Below, in pieces: positions 24,234-33,100 of a stretch of 64,000 nucleotides of DNA. The notes beneath the pieces are model-generated. The model was not told the DNA's origin and made no database searches. It was given only the letters and a program-made list of their open reading frames with translations. The position numbers were made by a program, and so were the translations under genes. This DNA is from Roseiarcus sp963835955 (GTDB taxonomy: Bacteria > Pseudomonadota > Alphaproteobacteria > Rhizobiales > Beijerinckiaceae). How positions within the stretch are numbered: position 1 is the first letter of the stretch; every line of letters begins with the position of its first letter. Location of the stretch: NCBI GenBank assembly GCA_963835955.1, contig CAWIHZ010000005.1, positions 738,161-802,160 on the forward strand. Reading direction: 5' to 3'.

Positions 24234-25943
24234 ATGAGCGACGCCATCGCCTATCTGTCGCGCGCGATTGAGCAGGGCCAGGGGCTCGCAAGGGCCGATC
24301 TCGTCCTCAAGGGCGGGCGGATATTCGATCTCGTCAGCGGCGAGCTGATCCGCAGCGACGTGGCGATCTGCAACGACCGCATCGTCGGAACGCTGGGCGA
24401 CTATGCCGGTCAACGCGAGATCGACGTCAGCGGCAAGGTTGTCGTCCCGGGCTTCATCGACACCCACTGCCATGTCGAATCCTCGCTGATCACCCCGCTT
24501 GAATTCGACCGCTGCGTGCTGGGCCACGGCGTGACGACGGCGATCTGCGATCCGCATGAGATCGCCAACGTTCTGGGCCTGGCGGGCCTGCGCTATTTTC
24601 TCGACGCGGCGATGGCGACCGCGATGGATCTGCGGGTGCAGCTCTCGAGCTGCGTTCCCGCGACCAACCTCGAGACTTCGGGCGCGCGGCTGGAGGCGGG
24701 GGATCTTCTGCCCCTGGCCGATCACCCCAAGGTGCTTGGGCTGGCGGAATTCATGAATTTCCCAGGCCTGCTGGCGCGCGACCCGATGTGCCTGGCCAAG
24801 CTCGCGGCGTTTCAGACCCGGCCGATTGACGGGCACAGCCCTCTGCTCAGCGGCTATTCCCTCAACGGTTATCTGAGCGCGGGCGTGCGCACCGATCACG
24901 AGGTTACCAACCTGCCGGAGGCCAGAGAAAAGCTGTCAAAGGGAATGCAGGTGCTGATCCGCGAGGGTTCGGTCTGCAAGGACCTGCACGCGCTCAGCGC
25001 CATCATCACCGAACGCAATTCGCCCTTCATCGCCCTTTGCACCGACGACCGCAATCCGCTCGACATCGCGGAGGAGGGCCATCTCGACTTCGTCATCCGC
25101 ACCGCGATCCGGCTCGGCGCGCCCCCGCTCGCCGCCTACCGCGCCGCGACGATTTCGGCCGCCCGCATCTTTGGCCTGCGCGACCGCGGCCTCGTCGCGC
25201 CCGGCTGGCGGGCTGACCTCGCAATCATCGACGATCTGGAACATTGCGCCGTCAGCATGGTGCTGGCTGGCGGACGCATTGTGGACGACGCTCTGTTCGC
25301 GACGCGCGGCGCGCTCGCCCCGGTCGGGCGCGGAAGCGTCAAGGCCCGCCATGTCGAGCCGGGCGACTTCATGGCGCCGGGGCACGGGCCCTCGACCCAG
25401 GCGATCGGCGTCATTCCCGGCAAGATCATCACCAACCGCGTTCCGGTGACGCTTCCCTATGCGGACGGCCAGCGCGGCGTCGATCTCGATCAGGATGTCG
25501 TCAAGGTCTCCGTCGTCGCCCGCCACGGCGTCAACGACAACATGGCCACCGCATTCGTGCAGGGGTTCGGCATGAAGCGCGGCGCCATCGCGTCATCGGT
25601 CGGCCACGACAGCCACAATCTGTGCGTGGTCGGCGTCAATGAGACAGACATGGCTGTCGCCATCAACCGATTGCGCGAGATCGAGGGCGGCTTTGCGGTC
25701 GCCGAGGACGGAAAGGTGGCGGCGGAGTTACCGCTTCCAGTCGCCGGTCTGATGAGCCTGAAGAGCTTCGAGGAGGTGCGGGAGAAATTGATTCGCTTGC
25801 GCTCCGCGGCCAGGAGGCTAGGAGTGACGCTCGCCGAGCCGTTCCTGCAAGTCGCGTTCCTGCCGCTGCCAGTGATCCCGCATCTCAAGATCACCGACAA
25901 AGGCCTTGTCGACGTGGACAAGTTCGAGTTTGTAAGGGACTGA
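24234..25943 (+). CDS. ade: Adenine deaminase
   Basis: Converts adenine to hypoxanthine and ammonia in purine salvage. The 569-residue amidohydrolase starts at an ATG preceded by GAGGAGCG. The metal-binding PGFIDTHCHVESSLITP follows a beta-sandwich beginning LVLKGGRIFDLVSGE. CDPHEIANVLG and the downstream EFMNFPG, CTDDRNP and DLAIIDDL stretches are family blocks. The C-terminal domain has KVSVVARHG, KRGAIASSVGHDSHNLCVVG and SFEEVREKL. The length is normal for the bacterial enzyme. It is divergent from pdxY, with a 154-nt shared upstream region. Confidence 0.95.
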   Translation: MSDAIAYLSRAIEQGQGLARADLVLKGGRIFDLVSGELIRSDVAICNDRIVGTLGDYAGQREIDVSGKVVVPGFIDTHCHVESSLITPLEFDRCVLGHGVTTAICDPHEIANVLGLAGLRYFLDAAMATAMDLRVQLSSCVPATNLETSGARLEAGDLLPLADHPKVLGLAEFMNFPGLLARDPMCLAKLAAFQTRPIDGHSPLLSGYSLNGYLSAGVRTDHEVTNLPEAREKLSKGMQVLIREGSVCKDLHALSAIITERNSPFIALCTDDRNPLDIAEEGHLDFVIRTAIRLGAPPLAAYRAATISAARIFGLRDRGLVAPGWRADLAIIDDLEHCAVSMVLAGGRIVDDALFATRGALAPVGRGSVKARHVEPGDFMAPGHGPSTQAIGVIPGKIITNRVPVTLPYADGQRGVDLDQDVVKVSVVARHGVNDNMATAFVQGFGMKRGAIASSVGHDSHNLCVVGVNETDMAVAINRLREIEGGFAVAEDGKVAAELPLPVAGLMSLKSFEEVREKLIRLRSAARRLGVTLAEPFLQVAFLPLPVIPHLKITDKGLVDVDKFEFVRD

Positions 25944-26050
25944 CAACGCGTCTCCCTCCCGATGCGATCGATATCGCCGAGCCTCACCCGCTTCGATGCG
26001 CTGTGGATCCCGATGCCTCGTCTGCCCCGGACGCCAATTGATCGCGGAAT

Positions 26051-26872
26051 CTAAGGATTCGGGGAAGTCGAGAGAGAATTGGAGCTTGCCGCGGGCAGGC
26101 TTGGATGAATGCCCAAGTCGACCGGTTTCGTGTCGGCATCGGATAGGCTCGAGTTCATGCCGCCGCCATTGACGCTGTTGAGATTGTCGATTTTCGGCGT
26201 GCTCGTCAGGCTTTGATTTCCGAATGGGTCGGCGGCGCCAGGGAAGGGGTCCAAGTTCAGTTCTGCGCCAAACCCGCTGTTTTGGTCCTGGACCTTCGAA
26301 GAGGCGGCGGCGGGCGAGCGCGCCGACGGCGGACGGCTATATGGGCTCCCATAGTCCCCGTCAGGATTTGACGCAGAGTAAGCGCCATAAGGATTCGAAG
26401 CCGAGCCGCGAAAATGGTCGCCATACTGATTATATCCGCCTGGCGCATCGGTCGCGTAGGGATCGGAATCGTATCGATCGCCGTAGGGGTTGCTGTAGCC
26501 TCCGTAGGAGTTTCTCGAGTTATTGGCTCCGTAGGGCTCGCCATAACGGCCATATGGATTTAAGACGCCGCCCGGTACGTCGGAATATAAAGCCGAGCCG
26601 TCACTATAGTTGCCGTAACGATCGAAGGTTTCCGACGAGCCCGGAGCGGGGGTTGCATCCGATCGACCAGGATTAGTATCGCTCTCGCCTCCATATCCAT
26701 AGGAGCCCATGGAGCCAAATGGAAAGTCGGGACCGCTCGTTTGCGAGCTATTGGCCGGCGAACTGAAAGAATAGGGATCGGCGGCGGGACGCCCCAGAGC
26801 GTCCTGGCTCCGAGCCGGGGCGGAGAGGCCAGCGACCGTCAAAAGGATGTAGAACGCGTCTGATTTATTCAT
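26051..26872 (-). CDS. Secreted NPYG/GPY-repeat protein, unknown function
   Basis: A 273-residue protein starting MNKSDAFYILLTVAGLSAPARSQ cut after the signal region; the likely signal peptidase site is after ARS. The mature part is low-complexity, rich in Gly, Tyr, Ser, Asn, Pro and Asp. It has loose repeats of NPYG, DRYG and EPYG between about residues 90 and 185. No cysteine and no recognisable domain is present. Base composition is somewhat lower in GC than the neighbours. It is likely exported and disordered, perhaps a surface or matrix protein; this is inference from composition only. Confidence 0.65.
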   Translation of the reverse strand: MNKSDAFYILLTVAGLSAPARSQDALGRPAADPYSFSSPANSSQTSGPDFPFGSMGSYGYGGESDTNPGRSDATPAPGSSETFDRYGNYSDGSALYSDVPGGVLNPYGRYGEPYGANNSRNSYGGYSNPYGDRYDSDPYATDAPGGYNQYGDHFRGSASNPYGAYSASNPDGDYGSPYSRPPSARSPAAASSKVQDQNSGFGAELNLDPFPGAADPFGNQSLTSTPKIDNLNSVNGGGMNSSLSDADTKPVDLGIHPSLPAASSNSLSTSPNP

Positions 26873-27167
26873 GTTGGCCGTCAATGCCGTTGAAAGAGGA
26901 ACTTTAGACCAGCTTACAAGATTCCGCGCTCCTCTGCCACGCCGCGATCAGAGCGTCGCGGCGGCCGGCCGCGCCCAAGGACGCCTCGCCCCCGCCTCTC
27001 ATTCCGTTGTGTCGCGGCGCGATTGAGCCCCGCAGCGTAACCAATGAAGCGCTGGTGAGACATGCGTTGCGAACGCCGAAACAACCGTCTTATCAGTCGC
27101 CTGCCGACGGGACGGCCGAATGAACAACGTGTAGTGAGGCACGGAGCGAAGGGCTGGATTGACAACG
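26873..27167. other. Intergenic region
   Basis: About 295 nt between two minus-strand genes. No coding frame, RNA or repeat is recognisable. It should hold the promoter of the NPYG-repeat gene. Confidence 0.4.
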
Positions 27168-27542
27168 TTAGCGCGCCCTCGCCGCCGCCAAAAACAGAAC
27201 CGCCAAGGCGAGCCACGACAAGATTATCGTCGAACCGCCGATCGGCGCGGCGAATGGAAACAGTCGGTGGCCTGCGAAGGCCTGGGCGCCCAGCTCCGCG
27301 GCGAACAGCGCCGCGCCGGCCTCCATGACCAGGCCGATGGCGATCAGCCCCCGCGACCACTGGGTCGCCACGCGGGCGTGGGCGGCGACGCCGAGCCCCG
27401 CCGTGGCGTGCAGAATGAGAAAAAGCGCCGCGGTGCGGGCAAGGTCGCCGCCGCCCGTATGGACCGCCGCCGCCGCGAGGGCCACTCCGGCCGCGCCGAG
27501 CAAGGCGGCCAAGGCGGCGAGAATGAGAGGCGAGCGGGTCAT
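27168..27542 (-). CDS. DUF423-like small membrane protein
   Basis: A 124-residue protein with four predicted membrane helices (LILAALAALLGAAGVALAAA, TAALFLILHATAGLGVAA, LIAIGLVMEAGAALFAAE, IILSWLALAVLFLAAA). The final APIGGSTIILSWLALA corresponds to the conserved APIGG...GW block of the DUF423/YgdD family, and the size matches. The function of the family is not established. It is divergent from the phasin-like gene. Confidence 0.75.
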   Translation of the reverse strand: MTRSPLILAALAALLGAAGVALAAAAVHTGGGDLARTAALFLILHATAGLGVAAHARVATQWSRGLIAIGLVMEAGAALFAAELGAQAFAGHRLFPFAAPIGGSTIILSWLALAVLFLAAARAR

Positions 27543-27703
27543 CGGCGGCTCCGTCAGAGGCGAGTTCGGCCAGGGAAGGGCAGTCCTTCGAGGGAGTTCT
27601 TGTCAAGCCGCGACGGCGTCGCGGACTTGCCGGGCGGCGGAAGTTCACGCATGGTGCATCATAAGGAAGCTGACTTTGTTCCCGGACCTCTGGCCGGGGC
27701 TGC

Positions 27704-28093
27704 ATGAGGCTGAGGGCCGCGCCGATGGTTTCGAGACGTCTCGTGAGCAAGTCGCTAGCCATCGCCAACGCCAACGCCCAGGCGGGGGTCGACGCGGCCT
27801 TGACCATCGCCGCCCGCACGCAGACCCTGATGTCGCCCGGCGGCGGGCCGACCGAGAAGGCGCGTGAGGCCCGTCTCATGGTTCAAGAGAAGGTCGACGC
27901 GATGGTCGAGGGGACATTCGCCGCGCAAGCCGCCTGGGGCTCGTTCCTGATAAAGGCCGCGTTCGGCGGCGTGCGAACGCCGCAGGACCTTTCGGTCGGT
28001 CTCGCCGGCGTCGCCCAGGCGGCCGGGGCGCCGGCGAGAAGAAAAGTGCGAGCCAACGCGCGCCGCCTGACCGGGATCAAGGCGCTCCCCTGA
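27704..28093 (+). CDS. Phasin-like helical protein
   Basis: A 129-residue, mostly helical protein. The central part (ANANAQAGVDAALTIAARTQ, EARLMVQEKVDAMVEGTF, AAQAAWGSFLIKAAFGGVR) is amphipathic and resembles phasin-type proteins that coat polyhydroxyalkanoate granules. The basic tail is ARRKVRANARRL. No catalytic motif is seen. It ends 1 nt before the DedA start, so the two are probably co-transcribed. A thiolase at 56441 could feed PHA synthesis, but no PHA synthase is in the window. The family call is tentative. Confidence 0.5.
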   Translation: MRLRAAPMVSRRLVSKSLAIANANAQAGVDAALTIAARTQTLMSPGGGPTEKAREARLMVQEKVDAMVEGTFAAQAAWGSFLIKAAFGGVRTPQDLSVGLAGVAQAAGAPARRKVRANARRLTGIKALP

Positions 28094-28094
28094 C

Positions 28095-28739
28095 ATGGTC
28101 CTCGTGCCTCATCTGCACGCGTTCCTCTCGACTTATGGCTATCTTGCGATCTTCGTCATTGTCGGCCTGGAGAGCGCCGGCGTTCCGATGCCGGGCGAGA
28201 CCGCGCTCGTCGCCGCGGCGATTCTGGCGGCCAAAGGGACGCTGCACCTTTACGGCGTCATCGGCGCCGCCGCAGCCGGCGCCATCTTCGGCGACAATTG
28301 CGGTTACTGGGTCGGGCGCGAGTTCGGCTTTCCGCTCGCCTATCGGTACGGACGCCATATCAAGCTGGACGAGAAGCGGTTGAAGCTCGGCCAGTACCTC
28401 TTTCTCAGGCACGGCGGCAAGATTGTCTTCTTCGGTCGCTTCGTCGCGGTGTTGCGCGCATTCGCGGCTTTTCTCGCCGGCGTCAACCGATACAATTGGG
28501 AGCGATTTTTCTTCTTTAACGCCGCCGGCGGCATTGTCTGGGCCTCGATTTTCGGCGTGGGCGGCTACATGCTGGGCAAGGCGTTCGAAATTTACGCCCG
28601 CCCGGTCGGCGTCGCTGTCCTGGTCTGCGCGATTATTGGCGCCTATGTCGCCGCCCGCTTCATTCGTCATCACGAAAGCGCGCTCGAGGAAGAGGCGCTG
28701 AAGGCCTTTCCGGGGCCGCTGGCTCAGCCGAGGGAATAG
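28095..28739 (+). CDS. DedA-family membrane protein
   Basis: A 214-residue inner-membrane protein of the DedA (SNARE-associated/VTT) family, implicated in lipid flipping and membrane-potential upkeep. It has GLESAGVPMPGETALVAAAI, the re-entrant loop with the conserved Glu/Pro. FGDNCGYWVGREFG carries the conserved Gly, and FFGRFVAVLRAFAAFLAG carries the key Arg residues. Four or five hydrophobic segments are evident. The length is typical. It starts 1 nt after the phasin-like gene and converges with the HtrA-like gene. Confidence 0.92.
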   Translation: MVLVPHLHAFLSTYGYLAIFVIVGLESAGVPMPGETALVAAAILAAKGTLHLYGVIGAAAAGAIFGDNCGYWVGREFGFPLAYRYGRHIKLDEKRLKLGQYLFLRHGGKIVFFGRFVAVLRAFAAFLAGVNRYNWERFFFFNAAGGIVWASIFGVGGYMLGKAFEIYARPVGVAVLVCAIIGAYVAARFIRHHESALEEEALKAFPGPLAQPRE

Positions 28740-28749
28740 ACAACGCCCT

Positions 28750-29784
28750 TCAACCGCCCGGCGGGCGCTCGACCGGTCCGATCCACACCCTCGACTGCTC
28801 CGAACGGCGCAGAAAATCGACGCTTATGGTGCGGTCGATCTTTTCGGCGTCGAGCGCGCGCAGCAACTCGCCGACGCTGGTCACCGGCCTGTCGTCGAGT
28901 CCTATGATGAGATCGCCAGACAATAGTCCAGCGTGGGCCGCCGGCCCGGCCTGGTCGACGCTGAGAATGCGCGCGCCGGTCGCCTGTTCGAGGCCGAGTC
29001 TCAGCCCGATGCGGCGCGGGATCGCGGTCGTCGCCGCGCCAATCCCGATATAGGCGCGCCGCACCCGCCCGTGCCGGGCGATTTCGCCGGCGACGAAATT
29101 GGCGGTATTGGAGGCGACCGCGAAGCAGATGCCTTGCGCGCCCATAATGACGGCGGTGTTGATGCCGATCACCTCGCCGGCCGAGGAGACCAACGGGCCG
29201 CCGGAATTGCCTGGATTTAGAGCGGCGTCGGTCTGCACGACGTCTTCGATCATCCGCCCGGTGCGCGACTGCAGCGAGCGTCCGAGCGCCGAGACGACGC
29301 CGGCGGTCACCGTCGCGTCGAAACCGAGCGGATTGCCGATGGCGATGGCGATCTGGCCGCGCCGGAGTTTGGCGCTGTCGCCGAGTTTCGCCGCGGGCAA
29401 CGAAACGTCGGCGTCCACACGCAGCAGCGCGAGGTCGGTGTCGGGATCGTCGCCGAGCACCCGCGCCTGGAGTTCGCGTCCCTCGAGCGTCGTCAGCGCG
29501 ACCAGGCGGGCGCCCTGGACGACATGACTGTTAGTCAGCGCGAGGCCGTCTGACGCGATGACGACGCCGGAGCCAGAACCGGCGCCGCGCCCCTGCTTGC
29601 GCACGTCGATGCGCACGACGCTAGGGCCGACGCGCTCGACAACTTCGGCGACCGCGCGCGAATAGTCGTCGAGAAGCGCGGCGTCACTCGGCGACCCTGA
29701 AACGCCGAGGCCTTGCGATGGGCGCTCGGCGTCGAGCGCCAATGCGGCGGTTGGGGATTGGGAGGAATCGAACATACGCGCCAT
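28750..29784 (-). CDS. HtrA/DegP-like S1C serine protease, no signal peptide
   Basis: A 344-residue trypsin-like protease with one PDZ domain. The catalytic triad is visible as His in ALTNSHVVQGA, Asp in GDDPDTDLALL, and Ser in LNPGNSGGPLV. The PDZ runs from about residue 255 (GIGAATTAIPRRIG, VDQAGPAAHAGLLSGDLIIG, RALDAEKIDRTISVDFLRR). The N-terminus (MARMFDSSQSPTAALALDAE) has no hydrophobic signal or anchor, unlike periplasmic DegP. Either it works in the cytoplasm or the start is misplaced. No upstream start with a signal sequence is apparent. It probably degrades or holds misfolded proteins. Confidence 0.88.
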   Translation of the reverse strand: MARMFDSSQSPTAALALDAERPSQGLGVSGSPSDAALLDDYSRAVAEVVERVGPSVVRIDVRKQGRGAGSGSGVVIASDGLALTNSHVVQGARLVALTTLEGRELQARVLGDDPDTDLALLRVDADVSLPAAKLGDSAKLRRGQIAIAIGNPLGFDATVTAGVVSALGRSLQSRTGRMIEDVVQTDAALNPGNSGGPLVSSAGEVIGINTAVIMGAQGICFAVASNTANFVAGEIARHGRVRRAYIGIGAATTAIPRRIGLRLGLEQATGARILSVDQAGPAAHAGLLSGDLIIGLDDRPVTSVGELLRALDAEKIDRTISVDFLRRSEQSRVWIGPVERPPGG

Positions 29785-29861
29785 ATGGTGGCGACGTCCG
29801 AGGGGCGCAAGCCGCGCGGCCAGCAGCGCCTTGGCGACAACGTGGACAGCTACCTAGGTGA

Positions 29862-30419
29862 TCAGCCGAGCGCGGCCGCCGCCAGGCGTGGCCGCGGGCG
29901 CCGGCCCGCGAGACCGAGGCCGGCGAAACCGGCGAGCATCATCGCCCAAGTCGCAAGTTCCGGCGCGGCGTAGACCGTCAAATTGCCGGTCTCTTGAATC
30001 GGGTAATTCCCATATCCAACGGACTCCCAGAAAGAATAGTCGCCCGGGGAATTGCCCCAGAGGTTCCAGAAGCCGACCGTGTTCTCGACCGTCGCCAACA
30101 CCAGTCCATCGATGTCAAAATGCTGTGTGGCGTTGTAGAACAGGTCATTGTAGGTGAACGAGCCGTCGGGGCTGGTGGCGGCGTTCGGGAAACTCGGATT
30201 GGCGACCACCCCGCTGATCGACTGATCGACGAGGCCGGAAATCGTCCCGGAGATCGCAGTGACGTCGTTAGACGCGTCTACGGTCATTTGACCGGTCGCG
30301 TTCAATTGGCCGTCGAAGGAGGCGAAGGCGAAGGCATAGACGGTCGCGTTGGCGTCGCTTGCCGGCAAAATGGCCGTGATCGCCAGGGCAGCGAACAGTC
30401 TTACAAAAGCCTTACTCAT
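29862..30419 (-). CDS. Secreted PEP-CTERM-type protein
   Basis: A 185-residue exported protein. The signal peptide is MSKAFVRLFAALAITAILPA with cleavage near ANA. The mature part is beta-rich, with Asn, Thr, Ser and Gly (NDVTAISGTISGLVDQSISG). The C-terminus has P-E-L-A-T-W-A-M-M-L followed by AGFAGLGLAGRRPRPR. This is the alphaproteobacterial PEP-CTERM sorting signal (PEP, hydrophobic segment, Arg cluster), with Leu for the second Pro. Such proteins are cut by an exosortase and often go to the cell surface or exopolysaccharide. No exosortase is in the window. A perfect palindrome lies 18 nt ahead of its start codon. Confidence 0.8.
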   Translation of the reverse strand: MSKAFVRLFAALAITAILPASDANATVYAFAFASFDGQLNATGQMTVDASNDVTAISGTISGLVDQSISGVVANPSFPNAATSPDGSFTYNDLFYNATQHFDIDGLVLATVENTVGFWNLWGNSPGDYSFWESVGYGNYPIQETGNLTVYAAPELATWAMMLAGFAGLGLAGRRPRPRLAAAALG

Positions 30420-30436
30420 AACACATACCCGTTTTC

Positions 30437-30457
30437 GATGTGTCATCATGACACATC
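30437..30457. promoter_or_regulatory. Perfect 21-bp palindrome, likely operator
   Basis: GATGTGTCAT-C-ATGACACATC is a perfect dyad with a one-base centre, just upstream of the PEP-CTERM gene. Beyond it, four GTTAC/GTAAC pentamers lie at 30472, 30506, 30561 and 30586. The position suggests a binding site for a dimeric regulator; the regulator is not identified. A hairpin in the 5' untranslated region is an alternative. Confidence 0.55.
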
Positions 30458-30805
30458 ACCTGTCCTGATAAGTTACATCGCCGTGTTTCATTTTGGATAT
30501 AGGCTGTAACTACGATTAAATCAGGACCTTATTTTCGTAAAATACGCTACAAATCTTCGAGTTACAAGTTATGGTTGCGCCTGTAGTTACTCTCGCTCTA
30601 ATCGCGAATGCGAAAAGGTATGATCGAATCGCTACCGGTGGCGGCGAAGGGACCGGCCGTGGGAACCCACTGCAAATTTGAGGTCAGAAAAGACGAATCG
30701 GGGCGAAAAAGCTCCTCTTCCGGCCCAGGCGCGGTCAAATCCGGATTTTTCGCGCGCTCGCTCTCGCCGGCGCCGCCGGGAATGAGCGAAAGCCGCCGCT
30801 GCGAT
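30458..30805. other. AT-richer regulatory stretch
   Basis: No gene is supported. It contains the GTTAC/GTAAC pentamers noted with the palindrome and is clearly less GC-rich than the coding DNA on either side. The last 200 nt run into the 3' end of the acyltransferase gene. Confidence 0.4.
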
Positions 30806-31963
30806 TCAGTTGGCGCCGGCGGCGGGCCCGGAATCAGAAATCAGTGGACGTTTCGCCGGAAGTTCCGAGTGAAAATATTCCGCCCAGGCGCGCCTCAGCC
30901 TTTCGGCCCGGGTGGAGACGAACGAGACGACTCGCTTCCTTTGACCGAGGACCCTGGACTCGACGAACGTCCAGGACAGAAAGGCCGCCACCAGGGCCAG
31001 CGCGACGCCGCTCAGGGCGTTGACGTACCAAAACCTGAACGACGGGAACAAATGGCAGATGGCCTGCTGCAATGGAAAGCCATACAGATAGACGCCATAG
31101 GAATAATCCGCCCCTCGGACGAACAAGGTTTTTGGCGGATTTTGTAAGCCAACGAATACGGTCATATAGGCAAGCGGCAACGGGGACAAATGGACGAGAT
31201 TTTGGTTCATACTGAAAATCCAGTATGCCGACACCGATATGAGAAATAACGGTCGACTAAAGCTGATGCGCCGACGCATAATGTATAGAGATACGCCAAA
31301 TAGAAACGAGAGAATCAAGGAAGATTTCAGGGGACCATAAGGAGGCAACTCCATCAATCCGAATTGAGGAAGGACCGTCATCAGCAATGCGAGGCCGAAC
31401 GTCATGGTGAACAGCCAAGTTTTTCTTTTTGCAATGCCAAACAGAACAATGACAGTGAGGACAATGTAGCTATATAACTCAAGCGGAATCGTCCATAATT
31501 GAGCGTTGACGTAACTTGCCGTGGGATTGTCGACGAACACGCCGGGCAAGTAGAAATGAATGTCCCCGGTTACGTTGAGAAAGTAACTGAAAAGTACGGG
31601 GCTGGAAAAATATTCTCGCCATTGGACCGAGGTGAGAAGCGGTCCGATGATCAAAGCGGAAATCAGCACCTCGACCGCCAGCGCCGGAAAAATGCGTATG
31701 ATCCGAAGCGCAAGAAACTCCGGAATCCGGTTCCGCTCCAGACTGCCTGCGACCAGGAAGCCGCTCAGGGCGAAGAACGCCGGCAGCAGGAAACAAATCA
31801 TCGGCCGCGGCGGCCCGGTCCAGAAATAATATTCAGCCGAAGGACCATAACACACTAAGACGCTGTGCCAGACGACAATCGAGATCGCGAGGGACAGTCT
31901 GAGATAATCAAATCCGGTCGGTCGGTTCTGGACCGCATCTAGCTGATTTTGCAATGTCGGCAT
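30806..31963 (-). CDS. Acyltransferase family 3 (OafA/YrhL-like) membrane protein
   Basis: A 385-residue integral membrane O-acyltransferase that modifies a surface glycan or other carbohydrate. The N-terminal FDYLRLSLAISIVVWHSVL contains the family's R (in YLR) and His (in WHS). PAFFALSGFLVAGSLERNRI follows, with the ALSGFL motif, then FLALRIIRIFPAL with the R-x-x-R-I-x-P element. About ten hydrophobic segments follow, with LWTIPLELYSY in the position of the W-x-L-x-x-E block. The ATG at 31963 follows GAGG; a TTG at 32008 is an alternative. Lower GC than the flanks suggests acquisition. The acceptor is unknown. Confidence 0.88.
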   Translation of the reverse strand: MPTLQNQLDAVQNRPTGFDYLRLSLAISIVVWHSVLVCYGPSAEYYFWTGPPRPMICFLLPAFFALSGFLVAGSLERNRIPEFLALRIIRIFPALAVEVLISALIIGPLLTSVQWREYFSSPVLFSYFLNVTGDIHFYLPGVFVDNPTASYVNAQLWTIPLELYSYIVLTVIVLFGIAKRKTWLFTMTFGLALLMTVLPQFGLMELPPYGPLKSSLILSFLFGVSLYIMRRRISFSRPLFLISVSAYWIFSMNQNLVHLSPLPLAYMTVFVGLQNPPKTLFVRGADYSYGVYLYGFPLQQAICHLFPSFRFWYVNALSGVALALVAAFLSWTFVESRVLGQRKRVVSFVSTRAERLRRAWAEYFHSELPAKRPLISDSGPAAGAN

Positions 31964-32539
31964 GGCGTCAGTCGCCTCAGCGCCCGCTTGCAGTAATAAG
32001 GTCTGCAAGATCAGACAGCGTCCCGGTTTATGGACTCCTAACTTTGATCCTTCCGGAATGACGCCCCGAAACGCAGCCCGATTGGACGGAATCAGATCGG
32101 GCCGAGCCAGCTGCGATCGGCCTACGCTTGTGGCGAAATTGAGAAGAGCCCGGGATCGCCGGCAGACCGAATCTTTCGTCCCTCACCGTCATGCCGCGCC
32201 GGAAAATATTGGTCCCCAAACGATCTGACGCGCCCAAGGACCGGCGTCGCAACTGTCAGACGACAGAGGAAGAGATTCGTTCGCAACCGTCCTCGTGGAA
32301 CCGCTGAGACAATCACGGCATTTAAAGACACTATTAATGTTGCTAAAGATCAACTCGTCAACCGCACGGTGACGACGCTACAAAGTGGAACCGTCGTTCA
32401 AGAGTACGTTAACATGTTGCCGTGATCATGCGTCTTGTGAAAAGGAGCAATGAGTTACTGCAAAAAAAGCTCCGTCAGGCGCGCTGAGCACAACGCCCTG
32501 ACACATGGACGCACCACAGTGAAAGGATAGGAGTACGTC
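31964..32539. other. Intergenic region upstream of the Flp pilin
   Basis: About 575 nt without a supported gene. The part from 32310 to 32460 is AT-rich and should include the pilin promoter, though no confident boxes were identified. Small open frames here lack ribosome binding sites and domains. Confidence 0.4.
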
Positions 32540-32701
32540 ATGAAATCCCTTCGAATGTTTGTTCGCGACGAGACCGGCGCGACCGCGATTGAATACGCCT
32601 TGATCGCCAGCCTCATCGCCATCGTCATCATCACGGCGGTGTCCTTTGTCGGCACTCAGGTCAGCACGGTGTTCGGCGAAGTCGGCGCTGCGCTGAAATA
32701 A
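32540..32701 (+). CDS. Flp-type (type IVb) pilin
   Basis: A 53-residue pilin preceded by AGGAG. MKSLRMFVRDETGATAIEYA is the classic Flp prepilin start: cleavage by the TadV/CpaA peptidase would follow Gly13, leaving a Glu-Tyr pair near the mature N-terminus. LIASLIAIVIITAVSFVGTQ is the assembly helix, followed by VSTVFGEVGAALK. All residues expected of a working subunit are present. The tad/cpa secretion genes are not in the window. A terminator-like hairpin lies about 125 nt downstream. Confidence 0.92.
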   Translation: MKSLRMFVRDETGATAIEYALIASLIAIVIITAVSFVGTQVSTVFGEVGAALK

Positions 32702-32824
32702 GAACCCGCTCTCGCCTATCCGGCGCCGAGCGAGGGGAGCGACTGACGTCCGCGAGCGCCTGAAGCGCGGTGCGGACGCTCAGCGGGCCCACTTGATACG
32801 GGGGCCGCCGCTTGCGCCGCCGGG

Positions 32825-32870
32825 GCAATCGCCGCCGCTCCCTCCGGGAGGCCGGCGGCGATTGCTTTTT
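32825..32870 (+). terminator. Rho-independent terminator after the Flp gene
   Basis: GCAATCGCCGCCG pairs with CGGCGGCGATTGC around a GC-rich loop and is followed directly by TTTTT. It is strong and oriented with the pilin gene. The rest of the gap to the malQ stop (32702-33100) shows no gene. Confidence 0.85.
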
Positions 32871-33100
32871 GCGCGGGCGTCGACGCGTCATCCCGGCTTC
32901 GCTTTCTGTGAAGAAACAGCGCGGCGTCAAAAAATCGGCGCCCGCTTCTCCCAAAACCCGCCCGGCGCCGTCGAGCAACCGGTCAGATTAACCGCCATGG
33001 GCGAGCGTCCCGGCCCGACTTGTCCGGCCATGACGGCACAGCGCAGCGCCAGTGGATGCGCACCGATGCGCGCCTCAAAGCCATCCCAGCCCCGGCCGTT

